Numbered from the stretch's first letter, positions 32,409 through 42,195 are shown. The stretch: DNA of 46,520 bases from CAYSPU01 sp964432995 (GCA_964432995.1 CAYSPU010000009.1:1-46520); one strand, 5' to 3'. Made by a program: numbers and translations. The notes: generated by a model not told the origin, from the sequence alone.

Positions 32409-34820
32409 ATGCACCGTCCGTGGCGGTTTTTGGCTGTGCCGTATGGCGCGGGGGTGGCACTTGGGGGCTGGGCGGACGGACCGGTATTCGGTCTTCTGGC
32501 GGCGGCCATCGGCATTGCGGTCACCGCCCTGGCATGGCCTTCGACGCGTCGGGTCACCGTTCCCGCGCTGTTGCTGCTGACAGGGTGGGCCCGGTGCAAC
32601 CTGAGCACGGCCGTGGTCTCGCCGCGCGACCTGCGCCTGCTGCTGGGCGACGAACCATGCGCGGTGACCGTTTGCGGGCGGTTGGTGGCGACGCCCGAGC
32701 TCCGGAGAGTGGAGGGGGCGCGCCGTGAGTCGTACCGGACGCGCGCGGAGTTGCGGGTGACGGAAGTGGTGTGGGGCAGTGGCAGGCACGCGGCGCGGGG
32801 GCGGGTGATGATCACCACGCCGGGGCGATTGTCGGGAGAATTCCACGGTGGCGCGGTGGTGGAGGTGCAGGGGGTGTTGGGACGGCCGGACGGCGCCCGC
32901 ACGGAGGGGCTGTTTGACTATCGGCGTCACTTGGCCTGGCGCGGGATCGGCTATGTGCTGCGGGCTGGGGGGACGAACGATTGGCTGGTGGTGGGCGGGG
33001 GCGGGCGGACGGAGCGGCCGCTGACGGATCGGTTTCAGGATTGGGCGAAGGCGACGCTGGCTCGAGGGCTGCCGGTGCAGGATGAGGCGCTCGAGCTCCT
33101 TTGGGCGATGGTGTTGGGCTGGAAGACGGGGCTGACGGGGGAGGTTGCCGAGCCGTTCCTGCGTACGGGCACGATGCACGTGTTTGCGATCAGCGGGCTG
33201 CATGTGGTGCTGATCGCCGGGATTCTGGGACAATTGCTGCGGGTGCTGCAGATACCGCGGGGCTGGTGTGGGGTAGTGTTGATCCCCGCGCTCTGGTTCT
33301 ACACTGCTGCCACGGGTTGGCAGGCGTCGGCGGTGCGCGCGACGCTGATGATGACGCTGGTGATTCTGGGGTGGTCGCTGCGACGTCCGGGTGATCTCCT
33401 GAACTCGCTGGCCGGGGCAGCGTTCCTGATCCTGCTGGCGGATCCGCGGCAACTGTTTCAGGCGAGTTTCCAGCTCTCCTTTTTCGTGGTGTTCAGCCTG
33501 GCGATCTGCCATCCGCCGCTCGAGCGCTGGCGCCGCCGGTGGTTGGAACCGGATCCGTGGGTGCCGAAGGATCTGCGCCCGCGGTGGCGGGGCTGGATTC
33601 GTCGTCCTGTGGAATGGGCCACGCGGGGCGGGGTAACGTCGCTGGCGGCGTGGCTGGGGTCGTTGCCGTGGGTGGCGTATTACTTTCATTTGCTGACGCC
33701 GGTGAGCCTGGTGGCGAACCTGCTGGTGGTGCCGCTGGGCGGGTGGGCGTTGGTCTGCGGGGTGGCGAGCCTGATTTGCGGCTTGTGGGCGCCGGTGTTG
33801 AGCGAGTTGTTCAACCATGCCGGATGGTTGTGGATGTCCTGCATGATTCGGTTGAGCGAGGAGGCGGCGATGTGGCCGGGGGCGTGGTGCCACGTGGCGG
33901 CGCCGCCGCCGATTCTGGTGGCGCTCTACTTCGTAGTATTGACGGGGGTATCCACGGGCTGGGCGTTTCGATTCCGTCGCGCGCTCGGCCTGGCGGGGGT
34001 GGTATTGGCGGGAGTCCTCGCGGTGGGGATCGGGCAGGCGCGCGGGCCGACGGCGCGGCTTACGGTGTTGTCGCTGCGAGGCGGGGACAGCCTGTTCTTC
34101 GACGGGCCCGGGCGGAAAGAGGACGCGCTGATCGACACGGGTGACGTCATGGACACGCGGTGGGTGGTGATGCCGTTTCTCCAGGCCCGGGGCATCAACC
34201 GGCTGCCGGGGTTGGCGCTGACCCATGGCGATGTTCGGCACGTGGGGGGTGCGGGCGAGTTGACGCGGCGTTTTGAGGTGGCGGAATGGATGACCAGCGC
34301 GATCCGGTTTCGTTCGCCGGCGTATCGGGAGGTGTGCGCGGCGTTGCCGGCGGGCCGGCGGCGGGTGTTGGCGCGCGGGGATCGCTGGGGGCCGTGGCGG
34401 GTGTTGCATCCCGGCGGGGAGAAGATGCCCGGGGTGGCGGACGACGCGGCGCTGGTGTTGTGCGGGGATATCTGCGGATTCCGGGTGTTGCTCTGTTCGG
34501 ACTTGGGGCGGGTGGGGTGGCGGGAGCTGCTCGAGCGGGAGCCGGATTTGCGGGCGGCGGTGTTGGTCGCCGGGATGCCGTCGGCGACGGAGCCGGTTGG
34601 GGAAGGGGCGCTGGAGGCGGTGGGGCCGCGGGTATTGGTGATCAGCGGTGGGGAATCGCCGGCGAGCGAGCGACCGTCGCGGGCATTGCGGCGGCGGCTG
34701 GCGCGGCACCGGTTACCGGTGTTCTACACGCCGGATGACGGGTCGGTGACGCTCGAGTTTCGCGAGGGCCGGTTGCGGGTGCGGTCGGTGCGCGGGCGCG
34801 AGGTCGAGCTGCGGCCGTGA
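32409..34820 (+). CDS. comEC: ComEC/Rec2-family DNA internalisation competence protein
   Basis: An 803-residue polytopic membrane protein. The N-terminal region (about 1-200) has two or three helices and a DUF4131-like beta domain. The central competence domain (about 230-520) has the signature LRTGTMHVFAISGLHVVLIAGI, QASAVRATLMMTLVILG and many helices. The C-terminal metallo-beta-lactamase-like domain begins TVLSLRGGDSLFF and has LTHGDVRHVGGAGE, keeping the H-x-D-x-x-H metal motif. The family forms the channel for incoming single-stranded DNA in transformation. The first residues of the longer frame are excluded because MHRPWRF at 32409 follows a good ribosome-binding stretch. It ends 2 bases from the convergent TPR gene. 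Confidence 0.92.
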   Translation: MHRPWRFLAVPYGAGVALGGWADGPVFGLLAAAIGIAVTALAWPSTRRVTVPALLLLTGWARCNLSTAVVSPRDLRLLLGDEPCAVTVCGRLVATPELRRVEGARRESYRTRAELRVTEVVWGSGRHAARGRVMITTPGRLSGEFHGGAVVEVQGVLGRPDGARTEGLFDYRRHLAWRGIGYVLRAGGTNDWLVVGGGGRTERPLTDRFQDWAKATLARGLPVQDEALELLWAMVLGWKTGLTGEVAEPFLRTGTMHVFAISGLHVVLIAGILGQLLRVLQIPRGWCGVVLIPALWFYTAATGWQASAVRATLMMTLVILGWSLRRPGDLLNSLAGAAFLILLADPRQLFQASFQLSFFVVFSLAICHPPLERWRRRWLEPDPWVPKDLRPRWRGWIRRPVEWATRGGVTSLAAWLGSLPWVAYYFHLLTPVSLVANLLVVPLGGWALVCGVASLICGLWAPVLSELFNHAGWLWMSCMIRLSEEAAMWPGAWCHVAAPPPILVALYFVVLTGVSTGWAFRFRRALGLAGVVLAGVLAVGIGQARGPTARLTVLSLRGGDSLFFDGPGRKEDALIDTGDVMDTRWVVMPFLQARGINRLPGLALTHGDVRHVGGAGELTRRFEVAEWMTSAIRFRSPAYREVCAALPAGRRRVLARGDRWGPWRVLHPGGEKMPGVADDAALVLCGDICGFRVLLCSDLGRVGWRELLEREPDLRAAVLVAGMPSATEPVGEGALEAVGPRVLVISGGESPASERPSRALRRRLARHRLPVFYTPDDGSVTLEFREGRLRVRSVRGREVELRP

Positions 34821-34822
34821 GC

Positions 34823-36598
34823 TTACGGGTGGTTCTCGAGCCAGAAGCGCATGGCGGTGGCCTGGGGGTGGCGGGGCTCGAGTTGGAGGACGCGCTGGTA
34901 GTGGGTGCGGGCGCGAACGTGATCCCGGAGCCGGCTGGCGTACAAGCTTCCGAGGCTGAAGTGGGCGGCCGCGTCGTTGGGATGATCGGCGACGATCTTC
35001 TCCAGTTCGGCAGCGGCGTCGTGCAGGTAACCGCTTCCTTCGAGGGCGAGGGCGAAGTTGAGTCGGGCCTTGGCGTGATCGGGTTGCAGGGCGAGGGCGT
35101 GTTCGTAGGCGGTGAGCGCCTCCGGAAGGCGGCCGGCGGCGTGAGCGGAGACGGCGAGGTCGTATTGGGCTTCGAACAGCGAGGGGTCGGCCTGGGCGGC
35201 GGCGCGGAAGTGATCGAGGGCTTCGGCGGCGCGGAGGCGTTCCTGGGCGTCGACACCTTGCTGAACGCGGCGTTGGGCTTCGGCGCGGTCACCGGCGGCG
35301 GGTTTGGCGGGGTTCTGGTAGTGGTAGCGGCCGGCGGCGGGGGCTCGGCTGGCGGGCGCCGGGGGCGGGGTGGTCCGTGATGGTGTAGATGGTGTAGATG
35401 GTGCGGGTGCGGGCTGGGGGGCTTGGGCAACGACGGCCACGGGTGCGGCGGACGTGGCGGGTGGTGCCGCTGGTGGAGGGGTTTCGATATGTCGGGTCGA
35501 GGGCGGCGGGTTGGTTGCGGGGGTTGCCACGGTGCGGACTGGCGGTGACGGCGGGTGGGTGGGAGCGCTGGCCGTGACCGTGGGTTCGGGTGATTTGGTC
35601 CGGGACTCGACAACGGAGGGAGGCACGACGGTCCGGGGAGGCGGTTGTGTGGGTGGACGCAGCGGTGGGGGGAAGGTCTCGCGTCGTGCGGAAGCGGTAC
35701 GGGGACGTGGGGATTCCGGAGGGGTGGTTCGCGAGGGAGCAGTGCTGGGAGTGGCGGTGGCGGTTTGGGTTTTGGCTGGCTGTGGGGCTGGCGTGAGTTC
35801 GTTTTGGAGTTGGTTGGCGATCGCCTCGACGGCGGCGGGAGGATGGGGATCGGCGGCGAGGAACTCCCGGTATTTTTGCAGGGCGAGTGGCCGGTCTTTG
35901 AGGTGTTGGTGGGCGGTGATAGCGGCGTTGAGCAAGGCGGGGGGATGCCCGCCGGGTTCAGCGGCGGCGGCGGCGAATTGCCGGAGCGCTTCGGCATAGC
36001 GGCCGCGCTGGACGAGGGTGAGGCCGATACCATTGAGGGCTGGGGCGCAATGGGGGTTGAGCTGGAGGACGCGGGCGTAGCAGCGTTCGGCGGCATCTAC
36101 CTGGCGCAGTTGCCAGTACGAGCTGGCGAGCCGCATCCAGCCATTAGTGTCGTTGGGTTGCAGCGAGACGTAAGTGGTGAGTTCGGCGGAAGCGGCGGCG
36201 GGATTGCCCTGATCGAGGTGAAGACAACCGAGGTTGTAGCGGGCGGCGGCCAGGTTGCGGTCGAGGGTCAGGGCTCGTTGGTAGGCGGCGGCGGCATCGT
36301 CGGCCTGCCTGGCGCCGTGATAGGCGAGTCCGAGGAGGTTCCAAGCCTGGGGACTGTTGGGGAGGAGTCGGGTTGCCTGCTCGAGCGTCGAGACGGCGCT
36401 GACGAACTTGCCGGCTTGGATGAGGCGTTCTCCTTTGAGGGCGGCGCGGGGGCCGGGTGGGGTGCAACCGGGGGTGAGGAGGAGGGCTGCCAGGCAAGCC
36501 ACGACGAGGAAGGAACGGGGAGATCCCCCGGGACGGCGGGCGATCCGGCCGAGGTGCGCGCGGGGAGAAACCGGCTCTGGCTTTTTGGTGGTCAGCAT
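34823..36598 (-). CDS. TPR-repeat lipoprotein with a long proline/threonine-rich linker
   Basis: A 591-residue protein with a lipoprotein signal (LVVACLAALLLTPGC). Five or six TPR units span about 50-240 (SPQAWNLLGLAYHGARQADD, AAARYNLGCLHLDQGN, APALNGIGLTLVQRGRYAEA). A linker of some 170 residues made almost wholly of Pro, Thr, Ala and Ser follows, and then three or more TPRs (about 450-590, EAQYDLAVSAHAAGRLPEA). TPRs mediate protein-protein contacts; partners are unknown. An ATG at 36616 could add six residues. It converges with comEC, leaving no room for a separate terminator. Confidence 0.88.
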   Translation of the reverse strand: MLTTKKPEPVSPRAHLGRIARRPGGSPRSFLVVACLAALLLTPGCTPPGPRAALKGERLIQAGKFVSAVSTLEQATRLLPNSPQAWNLLGLAYHGARQADDAAAAYQRALTLDRNLAAARYNLGCLHLDQGNPAAASAELTTYVSLQPNDTNGWMRLASSYWQLRQVDAAERCYARVLQLNPHCAPALNGIGLTLVQRGRYAEALRQFAAAAAEPGGHPPALLNAAITAHQHLKDRPLALQKYREFLAADPHPPAAVEAIANQLQNELTPAPQPAKTQTATATPSTAPSRTTPPESPRPRTASARRETFPPPLRPPTQPPPRTVVPPSVVESRTKSPEPTVTASAPTHPPSPPVRTVATPATNPPPSTRHIETPPPAAPPATSAAPVAVVAQAPQPAPAPSTPSTPSRTTPPPAPASRAPAAGRYHYQNPAKPAAGDRAEAQRRVQQGVDAQERLRAAEALDHFRAAAQADPSLFEAQYDLAVSAHAAGRLPEALTAYEHALALQPDHAKARLNFALALEGSGYLHDAAAELEKIVADHPNDAAAHFSLGSLYASRLRDHVRARTHYQRVLQLEPRHPQATAMRFWLENHP

Positions 36599-36654
36599 CT
36601 TGGCGGGTGGTAGCATTCAGCGCGGAGTGAGTCAAGAAACGCACGGACGGTTCG

Positions 36655-37749
36655 ATGAAGGAATGGTTGTCTGCACTCGTTGGCGTTGGGCTGCTGACGG
36701 CGGGTTGGGGCGGGGAAGCCGTCGGCGCGAACGGTGAGCGTGGGGCGCTGGCGCCGCGCGCGCGGGTGGTGGTGGTCCGCGATGCGGCGGCCACGGAGCA
36801 GTTCCTGCCCCAGGCGGCCACGGTTGCGGAGATGGTGTCGCGCGGCGTCACGCGGTTGACCGGCCAGACCGACGTCGCGGCGGCGTGGCGGAGCTTGGTG
36901 TCCACGCAGGATGTGGTGGGCATCAAGGTGATGTCGCGTCCGGGGCCGATCAGTGGGACGCGTCCGGAGGTGGTGGCGGCCGTGGTGCAGGGGTTGAAGG
37001 GGGCGGGAGTGCCCGCAGCGCAGATTGTGGTCTGGGACTTGCGCCTCGAGGATCTGCGGGCGGCCGGGTATTGCGAATTGGCGGAACGCCACGGGATCCG
37101 CGTGGCCGGAAGTGTGGAATCGGGTTGGGACGAGAGTGTGTTTTTGGAGCGGCCGTTGCTGGGCGCGCTGGTGTATGGCGATCTCGAGTTCGGCCGGCAG
37201 GGCCCGCGGGTGGGGCGCCGATCCCACGGTTCGAAATTGGTGGTGAGCGGCATGACGCGGATCATCAGCATCGCCCCCCTGTTGAACCACAACCTGGTGG
37301 GGGTGTCGGGGCATCTAGTCGGCCTCGCCCTGGGGAGTGTGGACAACACCCATCGATTTGAGACGAGCCCGGGGGAACTGCCGTTGGTTGTGGGCGACAT
37401 CATCGAGGCGGTGGGCATCACCGATCGACTGGCGCTCGGGATTACCGACGCGCTCCTGGCGCAGTACCAGGGAGACAAACGGCCCTTGCTTCACTACTCG
37501 GCGGTCGTCAACGAAGTCTGGTTCTCGAAAGATGTGGTTGCTCTCGACGTGCTGGCCCTGCAGGAACTCGAGAACCAACGGCAAGCGGCGGGGATTGCGC
37601 AGACGCGGGTGGATTCCAGCCTCTACGAGAACGCGACGGTGATGGACCTGGGCGTCAGCGACCGGCGGCTGATGGATGTGGAACGGCTGGGCGCGACGCC
37701 GCCGTCGTCCGGCGCGCCGGTAACCAGCCCCGCCCCCGGCAGAGAATGA
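36655..37749 (+). CDS. DUF362 domain protein, exported
   Basis: A 364-residue protein with an N-terminal signal segment (EWLSALVGVGLLTAGWGGEAVGA) and a DUF362 domain: VGIKVMSRPGP, GVPAAQIVVWDLRLEDLRAAGY, and ISIAPLLNHNLVGVSGHLVGLALGSVDN, the conserved lysine/histidine-rich core of the family. DUF362 proteins often occur with iron-sulfur proteins, but no cysteine cluster is present here, and the function is unknown. It is divergent from the TPR gene, with 56 bases between the starts. Confidence 0.85.
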   Translation: MKEWLSALVGVGLLTAGWGGEAVGANGERGALAPRARVVVVRDAAATEQFLPQAATVAEMVSRGVTRLTGQTDVAAAWRSLVSTQDVVGIKVMSRPGPISGTRPEVVAAVVQGLKGAGVPAAQIVVWDLRLEDLRAAGYCELAERHGIRVAGSVESGWDESVFLERPLLGALVYGDLEFGRQGPRVGRRSHGSKLVVSGMTRIISIAPLLNHNLVGVSGHLVGLALGSVDNTHRFETSPGELPLVVGDIIEAVGITDRLALGITDALLAQYQGDKRPLLHYSAVVNEVWFSKDVVALDVLALQELENQRQAAGIAQTRVDSSLYENATVMDLGVSDRRLMDVERLGATPPSSGAPVTSPAPGRE

Positions 37750-37797
37750 GACCCCGGTGACGCCCGCAACCGATGGCCGCAGGCACGGGGATCAGCG

Positions 37798-39174
37798 TCA
37801 TGGAACCGACAGCACCACGTAGGTTTTCTTGCCCTTGCGGAGCAGCAGGTGGCGTCCGAACAGGAGGTCCTGGGCGGTGATGGCGCGCTGGGGGGAAGGC
37901 TCGCGGATGTTGTTCACGTAGATCCCCCCGCCTTCGATATCCTTTCGGGCCTGGCCTTTGGAGGGGCTCAATTCGGCGAGGAGCAGCGTCTCGACCAGCG
38001 ACAGGCCGGTCCCGTCAAGCTGCGCCCGGTCCAGAGTCTTGGTGGGCACTTCGCCGACGATCTCATTAAACGTGGGCTCCGACACCCCCTCGAGGTCGCC
38101 GCCAAAGAGGATCTCGCTGGCGCGGACGGCCTCGGCGGTGGCCTGAGGTCCGTGGATGATTTCGGTGGCCGCTCGGGCCAGGGCGCGGTGGGCATCGCGC
38201 GCGCCGGGATTCTCGCGGTGCTTCTTCTCCAGCGCGCCGATTTCCTCGGCGTCGAGGAACGTGAAGTACTTCAGATACGTGGCCACGTCGCGGTCATCGG
38301 TCTGAATCCAGAACTGGTAGAACTTGTAGACGCTGGTGCGGCGGGGATCGAGCCAGACGGCGCCGGCTTCGGTCTTGCCGAACTTGGTGCCGTCGGCCTT
38401 CGTGACGAGCGGGAGGGTGAGGCCGTAGACTTGGCGTCCCAGCATCTTCCGGCAGAGATCGATGCCCGCCGTGATGTTCCCCCACTGGTCGCTGCCGCCG
38501 ATCTGCAGCTCGCAGTTCAGGTCGCGGCAGAGCACATAGAAATCGTAGGCCTGGAGCAGCATGTAGCTGAACTCGGTGTAGCTGATGCCCGACTCGCGAT
38601 CCTCCATGCGGGCGCGGACACTCTCCTTGGCGACCATCATGTTGACGGAAAAGTGCTTCCCGATCTCGCGCAGGAAGTCGAGGTAGGTGACCTGCGCCGT
38701 CCAACTGGTGTTGTCCAGCAGCCGCGCCGGGTTCAGTTTCGTGTCAAAGTCGAGCAAGTGGCGGAGCTGCAGTTTGACGGAGGCGATGTTCGACTCGAGT
38801 TGTTCCTTGGTGAGCAGTTGGCGTTCCTGGCTCTTGCCGCTCGGATCGCCAATCGACCCGGTGGCCCCGCCCGCGAGGGCAATCGGATGGTGACCGAGCA
38901 ACTGGAAGCGGCGCAGGGCCAGGAGCGGCACCAAGTGCCCCACATGCAGGCTGTCCGCCGTCGGATCAAATCCGCAATAGACCGTGAACACCTTGTCCGC
39001 ATCCACATGGGTCCGGCGCTCGGAGGGGTCAATGCCGGGAAACAGGCGGAAGGTGGTGTCGAATTCCTGGGGCACGCTGCGCGGGGCGTCAGCGGGACCG
39101 GCGCTTCGCGGGCGTGGCGAGAACGTGGCGTTGCTCAGCAGGCCGCGCCAACGGAGTTCTTCGTAGATCTTCAT
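37798..39174 (-). CDS. tyrS: Tyrosyl-tRNA synthetase
   Basis: A 458-residue class I synthetase that charges tRNA-Tyr. The HIGH-like motif is HVGH in TADSLHVGHLVPLLALRRFQ, the tyrosine pocket includes YTEFSYMLLQAYDFYVL and LQIGGSDQWGNITAGIDL, and the KMSKS-like loop is KFGKTEAG. A C-terminal S4 domain (LSPSKGQARKDIEGGGIYVNN) follows. The ATG at 39174 (MKIYEELRWRG) is chosen because it starts at the conserved N-terminus; the 23 upstream in-frame residues come from a repeat region. Single-copy housekeeping gene with typical length. Confidence 0.96.
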   Translation of the reverse strand: MKIYEELRWRGLLSNATFSPRPRSAGPADAPRSVPQEFDTTFRLFPGIDPSERRTHVDADKVFTVYCGFDPTADSLHVGHLVPLLALRRFQLLGHHPIALAGGATGSIGDPSGKSQERQLLTKEQLESNIASVKLQLRHLLDFDTKLNPARLLDNTSWTAQVTYLDFLREIGKHFSVNMMVAKESVRARMEDRESGISYTEFSYMLLQAYDFYVLCRDLNCELQIGGSDQWGNITAGIDLCRKMLGRQVYGLTLPLVTKADGTKFGKTEAGAVWLDPRRTSVYKFYQFWIQTDDRDVATYLKYFTFLDAEEIGALEKKHRENPGARDAHRALARAATEIIHGPQATAEAVRASEILFGGDLEGVSEPTFNEIVGEVPTKTLDRAQLDGTGLSLVETLLLAELSPSKGQARKDIEGGGIYVNNIREPSPQRAITAQDLLFGRHLLLRKGKKTYVVLSVP

Positions 39175-39236
39175 CGGTGCGGCGAGAGTTATTGCGGCTG
39201 TGCCGTCCGGCCACAAGGTTATTTCTCGGTTTCTGG

Positions 39237-39300
39237 GGACCACCCGCCGTCCCGGCGGACAGCAGCCGCACCTGTCGGACGCGCTTCCGAGTTCGGAGAG
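39237..39300 (+). repeat. Dispersed palindromic repeat family 1, copy 2
   Basis: GACCACCCGCCGTCCCGGCG continues through CAGCAGCCGCACCTGTCGGA and GCGCTTCCGAGTTCGG, matching 13288-13350 with few changes. A 6-bp stem CCGCCG/CGGCGG surrounds a TCC loop. It lies in the 180-base gap between tyrS and the next gene. Confidence 0.7.
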
Positions 39301-39354
39301 ACCCGCCTGCCTTCGGACATTCCTGCGGCCGAGACGGCCGCAGCCCGTCCAACC

Positions 39355-40851
39355 TCAGTCCGTCGGGGCCGTCCAGCGCGAGCCATCCATGAAGATCACG
39401 TCCAGCAGCGCCACCCGCACGCCCACCGTCCGCAGGGGCACTTCGAAGAACGGGCACTCGATCTGGCGCTCGGTGTTGGCTCCGATCAAGGCCTCCGCGA
39501 CGGAGTCGCGCTGCCGCCGCAACGTCGAGCCCAGAGGTCGGCCGGCCGCGTCCAGGTAGGTGTATCGAACGCGCATCTCCCGGATCGGGTTCGCACTGCT
39601 GCTCTTGAGACGGAGCTTGCCCTGGCGCAGTTTCTCGGTCTGGTCCGGGAGGAAGCCGAGGAACTCGACTTCCAGCGGCGGTCCCTGCGGGCCGACATCA
39701 ACGACGACCTTGGCTTCAGCCGCCGGCTCGGCCACGGCGGCTGCGGGTGCCGTTCCCTCGAATCCCGGCAGTTGCTCGAGGTTCTTGAGCGAGATCTCGA
39801 TGTCGCGCATGGTGAGAGCCGTGGTGATGGCGAAGCGCGCCCCCTGCGCGCTGCCTTTCAATTTGCCGAGCATGGGCGGTGTCTGGCTCGGGTTCTGCGA
39901 CGCCATCATTTGCATCATGCCCGCCACCTGCTGGAAACCTTTGGCCATTTCCTCCGCCGCCTGGGCTTCCGTGCATCCCAGGGCCAACTCGAGGTCGATC
40001 GCACTCGGACCGAAGGTCATGCTCAGCCCCAGATCACGCACCTTCTCCAGACCCTTCGCCAGACCGGACAGCATCGGATTGCCGTCGCCCAGGTTTTTGC
40101 CCAGCGCCGTGGGTATCGGGAAGTAAACCCAGAACTGGCCCCGGCGCGGGAGCAGCAACTCGAGTGCGCCCGGCAGGCGACCCTCGGTCTTGCCTTCGAG
40201 ATACTCACGGAGCCGCTCGGATCGGCCTACGGCAATCACCTTGCCGTCCTTGCAGGGGCCAATCGCCAGATCCATCGGAAACGGAATCTTGGGTTCCCCC
40301 AACTCGTCCGTCGGCAGGCGGAACACGTCGGCCGCCCCCACCTTCGACCGCGTCGCGGCGACCTTGTCTCCCAGACCTGCCTTCTCCTTGTCCAGTGCGG
40401 CCTTGGCTTCGGCCAGAAACGCCTCCGTGTCGAACGTCCCCGTCATGCGCCCCGCCACCAGCAGGTTCGCGTCCGGATCGATCTCCTTTTCCCCGATCCG
40501 ATCGAACGCCTTGCTGCCTTCGACGATCACCACCAACTCCGCCAGGGTGGCGTCCTTGAGGCTGGCGAATTCCTCCATCTCCGACGCCAGGCCTGTCGGC
40601 ATGCCGGGCATTGCCGCAAACTGACTGGTCAAGCCCTTCATCCGCTCGTCGATCGCCTTGCCAATGCCGCTCTGGTCGACGGCGAGCGAATCCACATAGA
40701 TCACCAGCGCCGCCTTGGAAGTGAACGCCTGCGACGGTTGGGGCAGAAGACCGTCGGCCGCGCGGGCCGCCACCAGCACGAGGCCGGTCGCCAACGCCCC
40801 GAGGAAAGCCCGGATCAAATGACGCGAATCGGAAGAGCAATGACTGTTCAT
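39355..40851 (-). CDS. Exported protein of unknown function
   Basis: A 498-residue protein with a signal peptide (HLIRAFLGALATGLVLVAARA). The mature part alternates strand and helix, with LVIYVDSLAVDQSGIGKAID, a methionine/glutamine-rich segment FQQVAGMMQMMASQNPSQTP (about 305-325) and a C-terminal stretch VEVEFLGFLPDQTEKLRQGK to the end that reads like a beta-sandwich. I do not recognise the family. It resembles the unknown at 25819-27462 only in being large, exported and without catalytic motifs. It lies upstream of tyrS on the same strand, 180 bases away across a repeat. Confidence 0.72.
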   Translation of the reverse strand: MNSHCSSDSRHLIRAFLGALATGLVLVAARAADGLLPQPSQAFTSKAALVIYVDSLAVDQSGIGKAIDERMKGLTSQFAAMPGMPTGLASEMEEFASLKDATLAELVVIVEGSKAFDRIGEKEIDPDANLLVAGRMTGTFDTEAFLAEAKAALDKEKAGLGDKVAATRSKVGAADVFRLPTDELGEPKIPFPMDLAIGPCKDGKVIAVGRSERLREYLEGKTEGRLPGALELLLPRRGQFWVYFPIPTALGKNLGDGNPMLSGLAKGLEKVRDLGLSMTFGPSAIDLELALGCTEAQAAEEMAKGFQQVAGMMQMMASQNPSQTPPMLGKLKGSAQGARFAITTALTMRDIEISLKNLEQLPGFEGTAPAAAVAEPAAEAKVVVDVGPQGPPLEVEFLGFLPDQTEKLRQGKLRLKSSSANPIREMRVRYTYLDAAGRPLGSTLRRQRDSVAEALIGANTERQIECPFFEVPLRTVGVRVALLDVIFMDGSRWTAPTD

Positions 40852-40911
40852 ACGATTTGAATTCGTGATACCCTACGCGGAATCAGCCCCCGGGCAAGCG
40901 CCGAGTGCGTG

Positions 40912-40998
40912 CCCGGATCCTCGCGTAACGGGCGCTGGCGGTTCGGCCGGCCTCCGTCAACGCGCAGTCTGCGCTGCTGCTGACGGACGTTCTGTCGG
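40912..40998 (+). repeat. Dispersed repeat family 2, copy 2
   Basis: It begins GCCCGGATCCTCGCGTAACG and ends GTTCTGTCGG, matching 13173-13260. A short stem-loop (GATCCCGC/GCGGGATC) follows at about 41008-41031. The gap from 40852 to 41360 is largely made of repeats and holds no recognised gene. Confidence 0.6.
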
Positions 40999-41289
40999 CT
41001 AAGGGAAGATCCCGCTTCAGCGGCGGGATCCTGTACAAACGGTGGAGAAGGAACCCGCGGATTGGGATCTAGCCAAGTCCGCGCACGCCCCATATCGTAA
41101 CGCGGTGGGCAAGTATCGAGGGCACGCGCTGGAGCGGCGATGCCGGGCTTGAGCGCAAATTTGGGGTCGCGCGCGATCTCTGGAATCGAGGTGCTCGTCT
41201 GCATCGGGGCCTTCTGCGCCTGGGGACGGGCGGCCCGACGGAGCGCGACCGGTCCCTCGGTCGCAGCAGCGGCGAGCCGTCGCGAGACG

Positions 41290-41354
41290 GTCGGAGGTTC
41301 GGAGGCACGTCCGGCGGTTGAGGCTGCTGCCCGCCGGGACGTCGGGCGGTCCGC
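41290..41354 (-). repeat. Dispersed palindromic repeat family 1, copy 3
   Basis: The minus strand reads GGACCGCCCGACGTCCCGGC and continues through CAGCAGCCTCAACCGCCGGA, the same pattern as 13288-13350 but inverted, with one mismatch in the stem. It ends a few bases before the stop of the YjbQ-family gene. Confidence 0.7.
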
Positions 41355-41360
41355 ACCCGG

Positions 41361-41780
41361 TCACGACTCCCCCATGACGGTCACCACGAGAGTCCGCCGG
41401 CGTGGTTTGACGTCGCACTCGAGGTGGAAGATCTGCTGCCACGTCCCCAGCGCCGGCTTGCCCTCGCTGATGGGAACGGTGAGCGAAGGCCCCAGCAACG
41501 TCGCCTGCAGGTGCGAATGGCCGTTGCCATCGTGCCAGGCCAGCTCGTGGCCATAGTTGCGGCTCGGCGGGATCAACTTGTCCAGAACCTCGGGAAGGTC
41601 CTTTTCGAGCCCGGGTTCGAATTCGATGGTGCCGAGGGCGGCGGTGCTGCCGACGTTGAAAACATGGACCAGGCCCGACCGCACCTTGGAGGCAGCCACG
41701 ATTCGCCTGACCTCATCTGTCACATCGTGCATCTCGCGGTGGCCCGAGGTCTGGACCTCAATTTCACGCTGGTAGATCAT
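41361..41780 (-). CDS. YjbQ family (UPF0047) protein
   Basis: A 139-residue cytoplasmic protein of the YjbQ/UPF0047 family. Landmarks are the GLVHVFNVGSTAALGTIEFEPGLEKDL segment, NYGHELAWHDGNGHSHLQATLLGPSLTVPI with its conserved histidines, and LGTWQQIFHLECD followed by RRRTLVVTVMGE. Some members have weak thiamine-phosphate synthase activity; the physiological role is unsettled. Length and motifs match the family throughout. It stands alone, with repeats on its 3' side and a long gap on its 5' side. Confidence 0.95.
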   Translation of the reverse strand: MIYQREIEVQTSGHREMHDVTDEVRRIVAASKVRSGLVHVFNVGSTAALGTIEFEPGLEKDLPEVLDKLIPPSRNYGHELAWHDGNGHSHLQATLLGPSLTVPISEGKPALGTWQQIFHLECDVKPRRRTLVVTVMGES

Positions 41781-42195
41781 GCCGCCTTTCTAGCTGAAGA
41801 CCAGGTCCCTGGCGAGTGCGCCCGGACCGCCGGGCAGGAGAGGTGCGCATCTCGGCACTGCCCCCGGACCGCAGCTCTTCTCAGCCGCAGACGGACCGCA
41901 AGCGCACGCCGGACTGGCTCTGCGTCAGAACGCGATGCGCCCCGGTAGAGGGTCGTGGTGAGGGCGGCGAGACAAGTTCCAGCATGGTTGACCGCTGGTT
42001 ACTCGATTCGCTCCTTCTTGCCGAGCGTTATCCTTCGCCCAATTGCCTTCAGGCACGCCTTGAACTGCCCCATCCTGGCGCCTTCGCCGGCCCAAGCGCC
42101 GAGTTCCAGCGAGGCGGCGCCTCAGACCATGGCTGTTCAACTTGACTCGGACATCTGACGGCCATTCGGTTCCGCCTCTGCCGCCGCCTCGCCTA

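Noticed and set aside
37849..40860. 1003-residue plus-strand open frame opposite tyrS and the exported unknown
   Set aside because: It spans two well-supported minus-strand genes and their gap, and has no recognisable domain.
41600..41640. tRNA-like GGTTCGAATTC box
   Set aside because: It lies inside the YjbQ-family coding sequence, and no cloverleaf or acceptor stem can be formed around it.
41925..42158. Small open frames on both strands in the gap before the URO-D gene
   Set aside because: No plausible ribosome-binding site, composition or similarity to a known family supports either.
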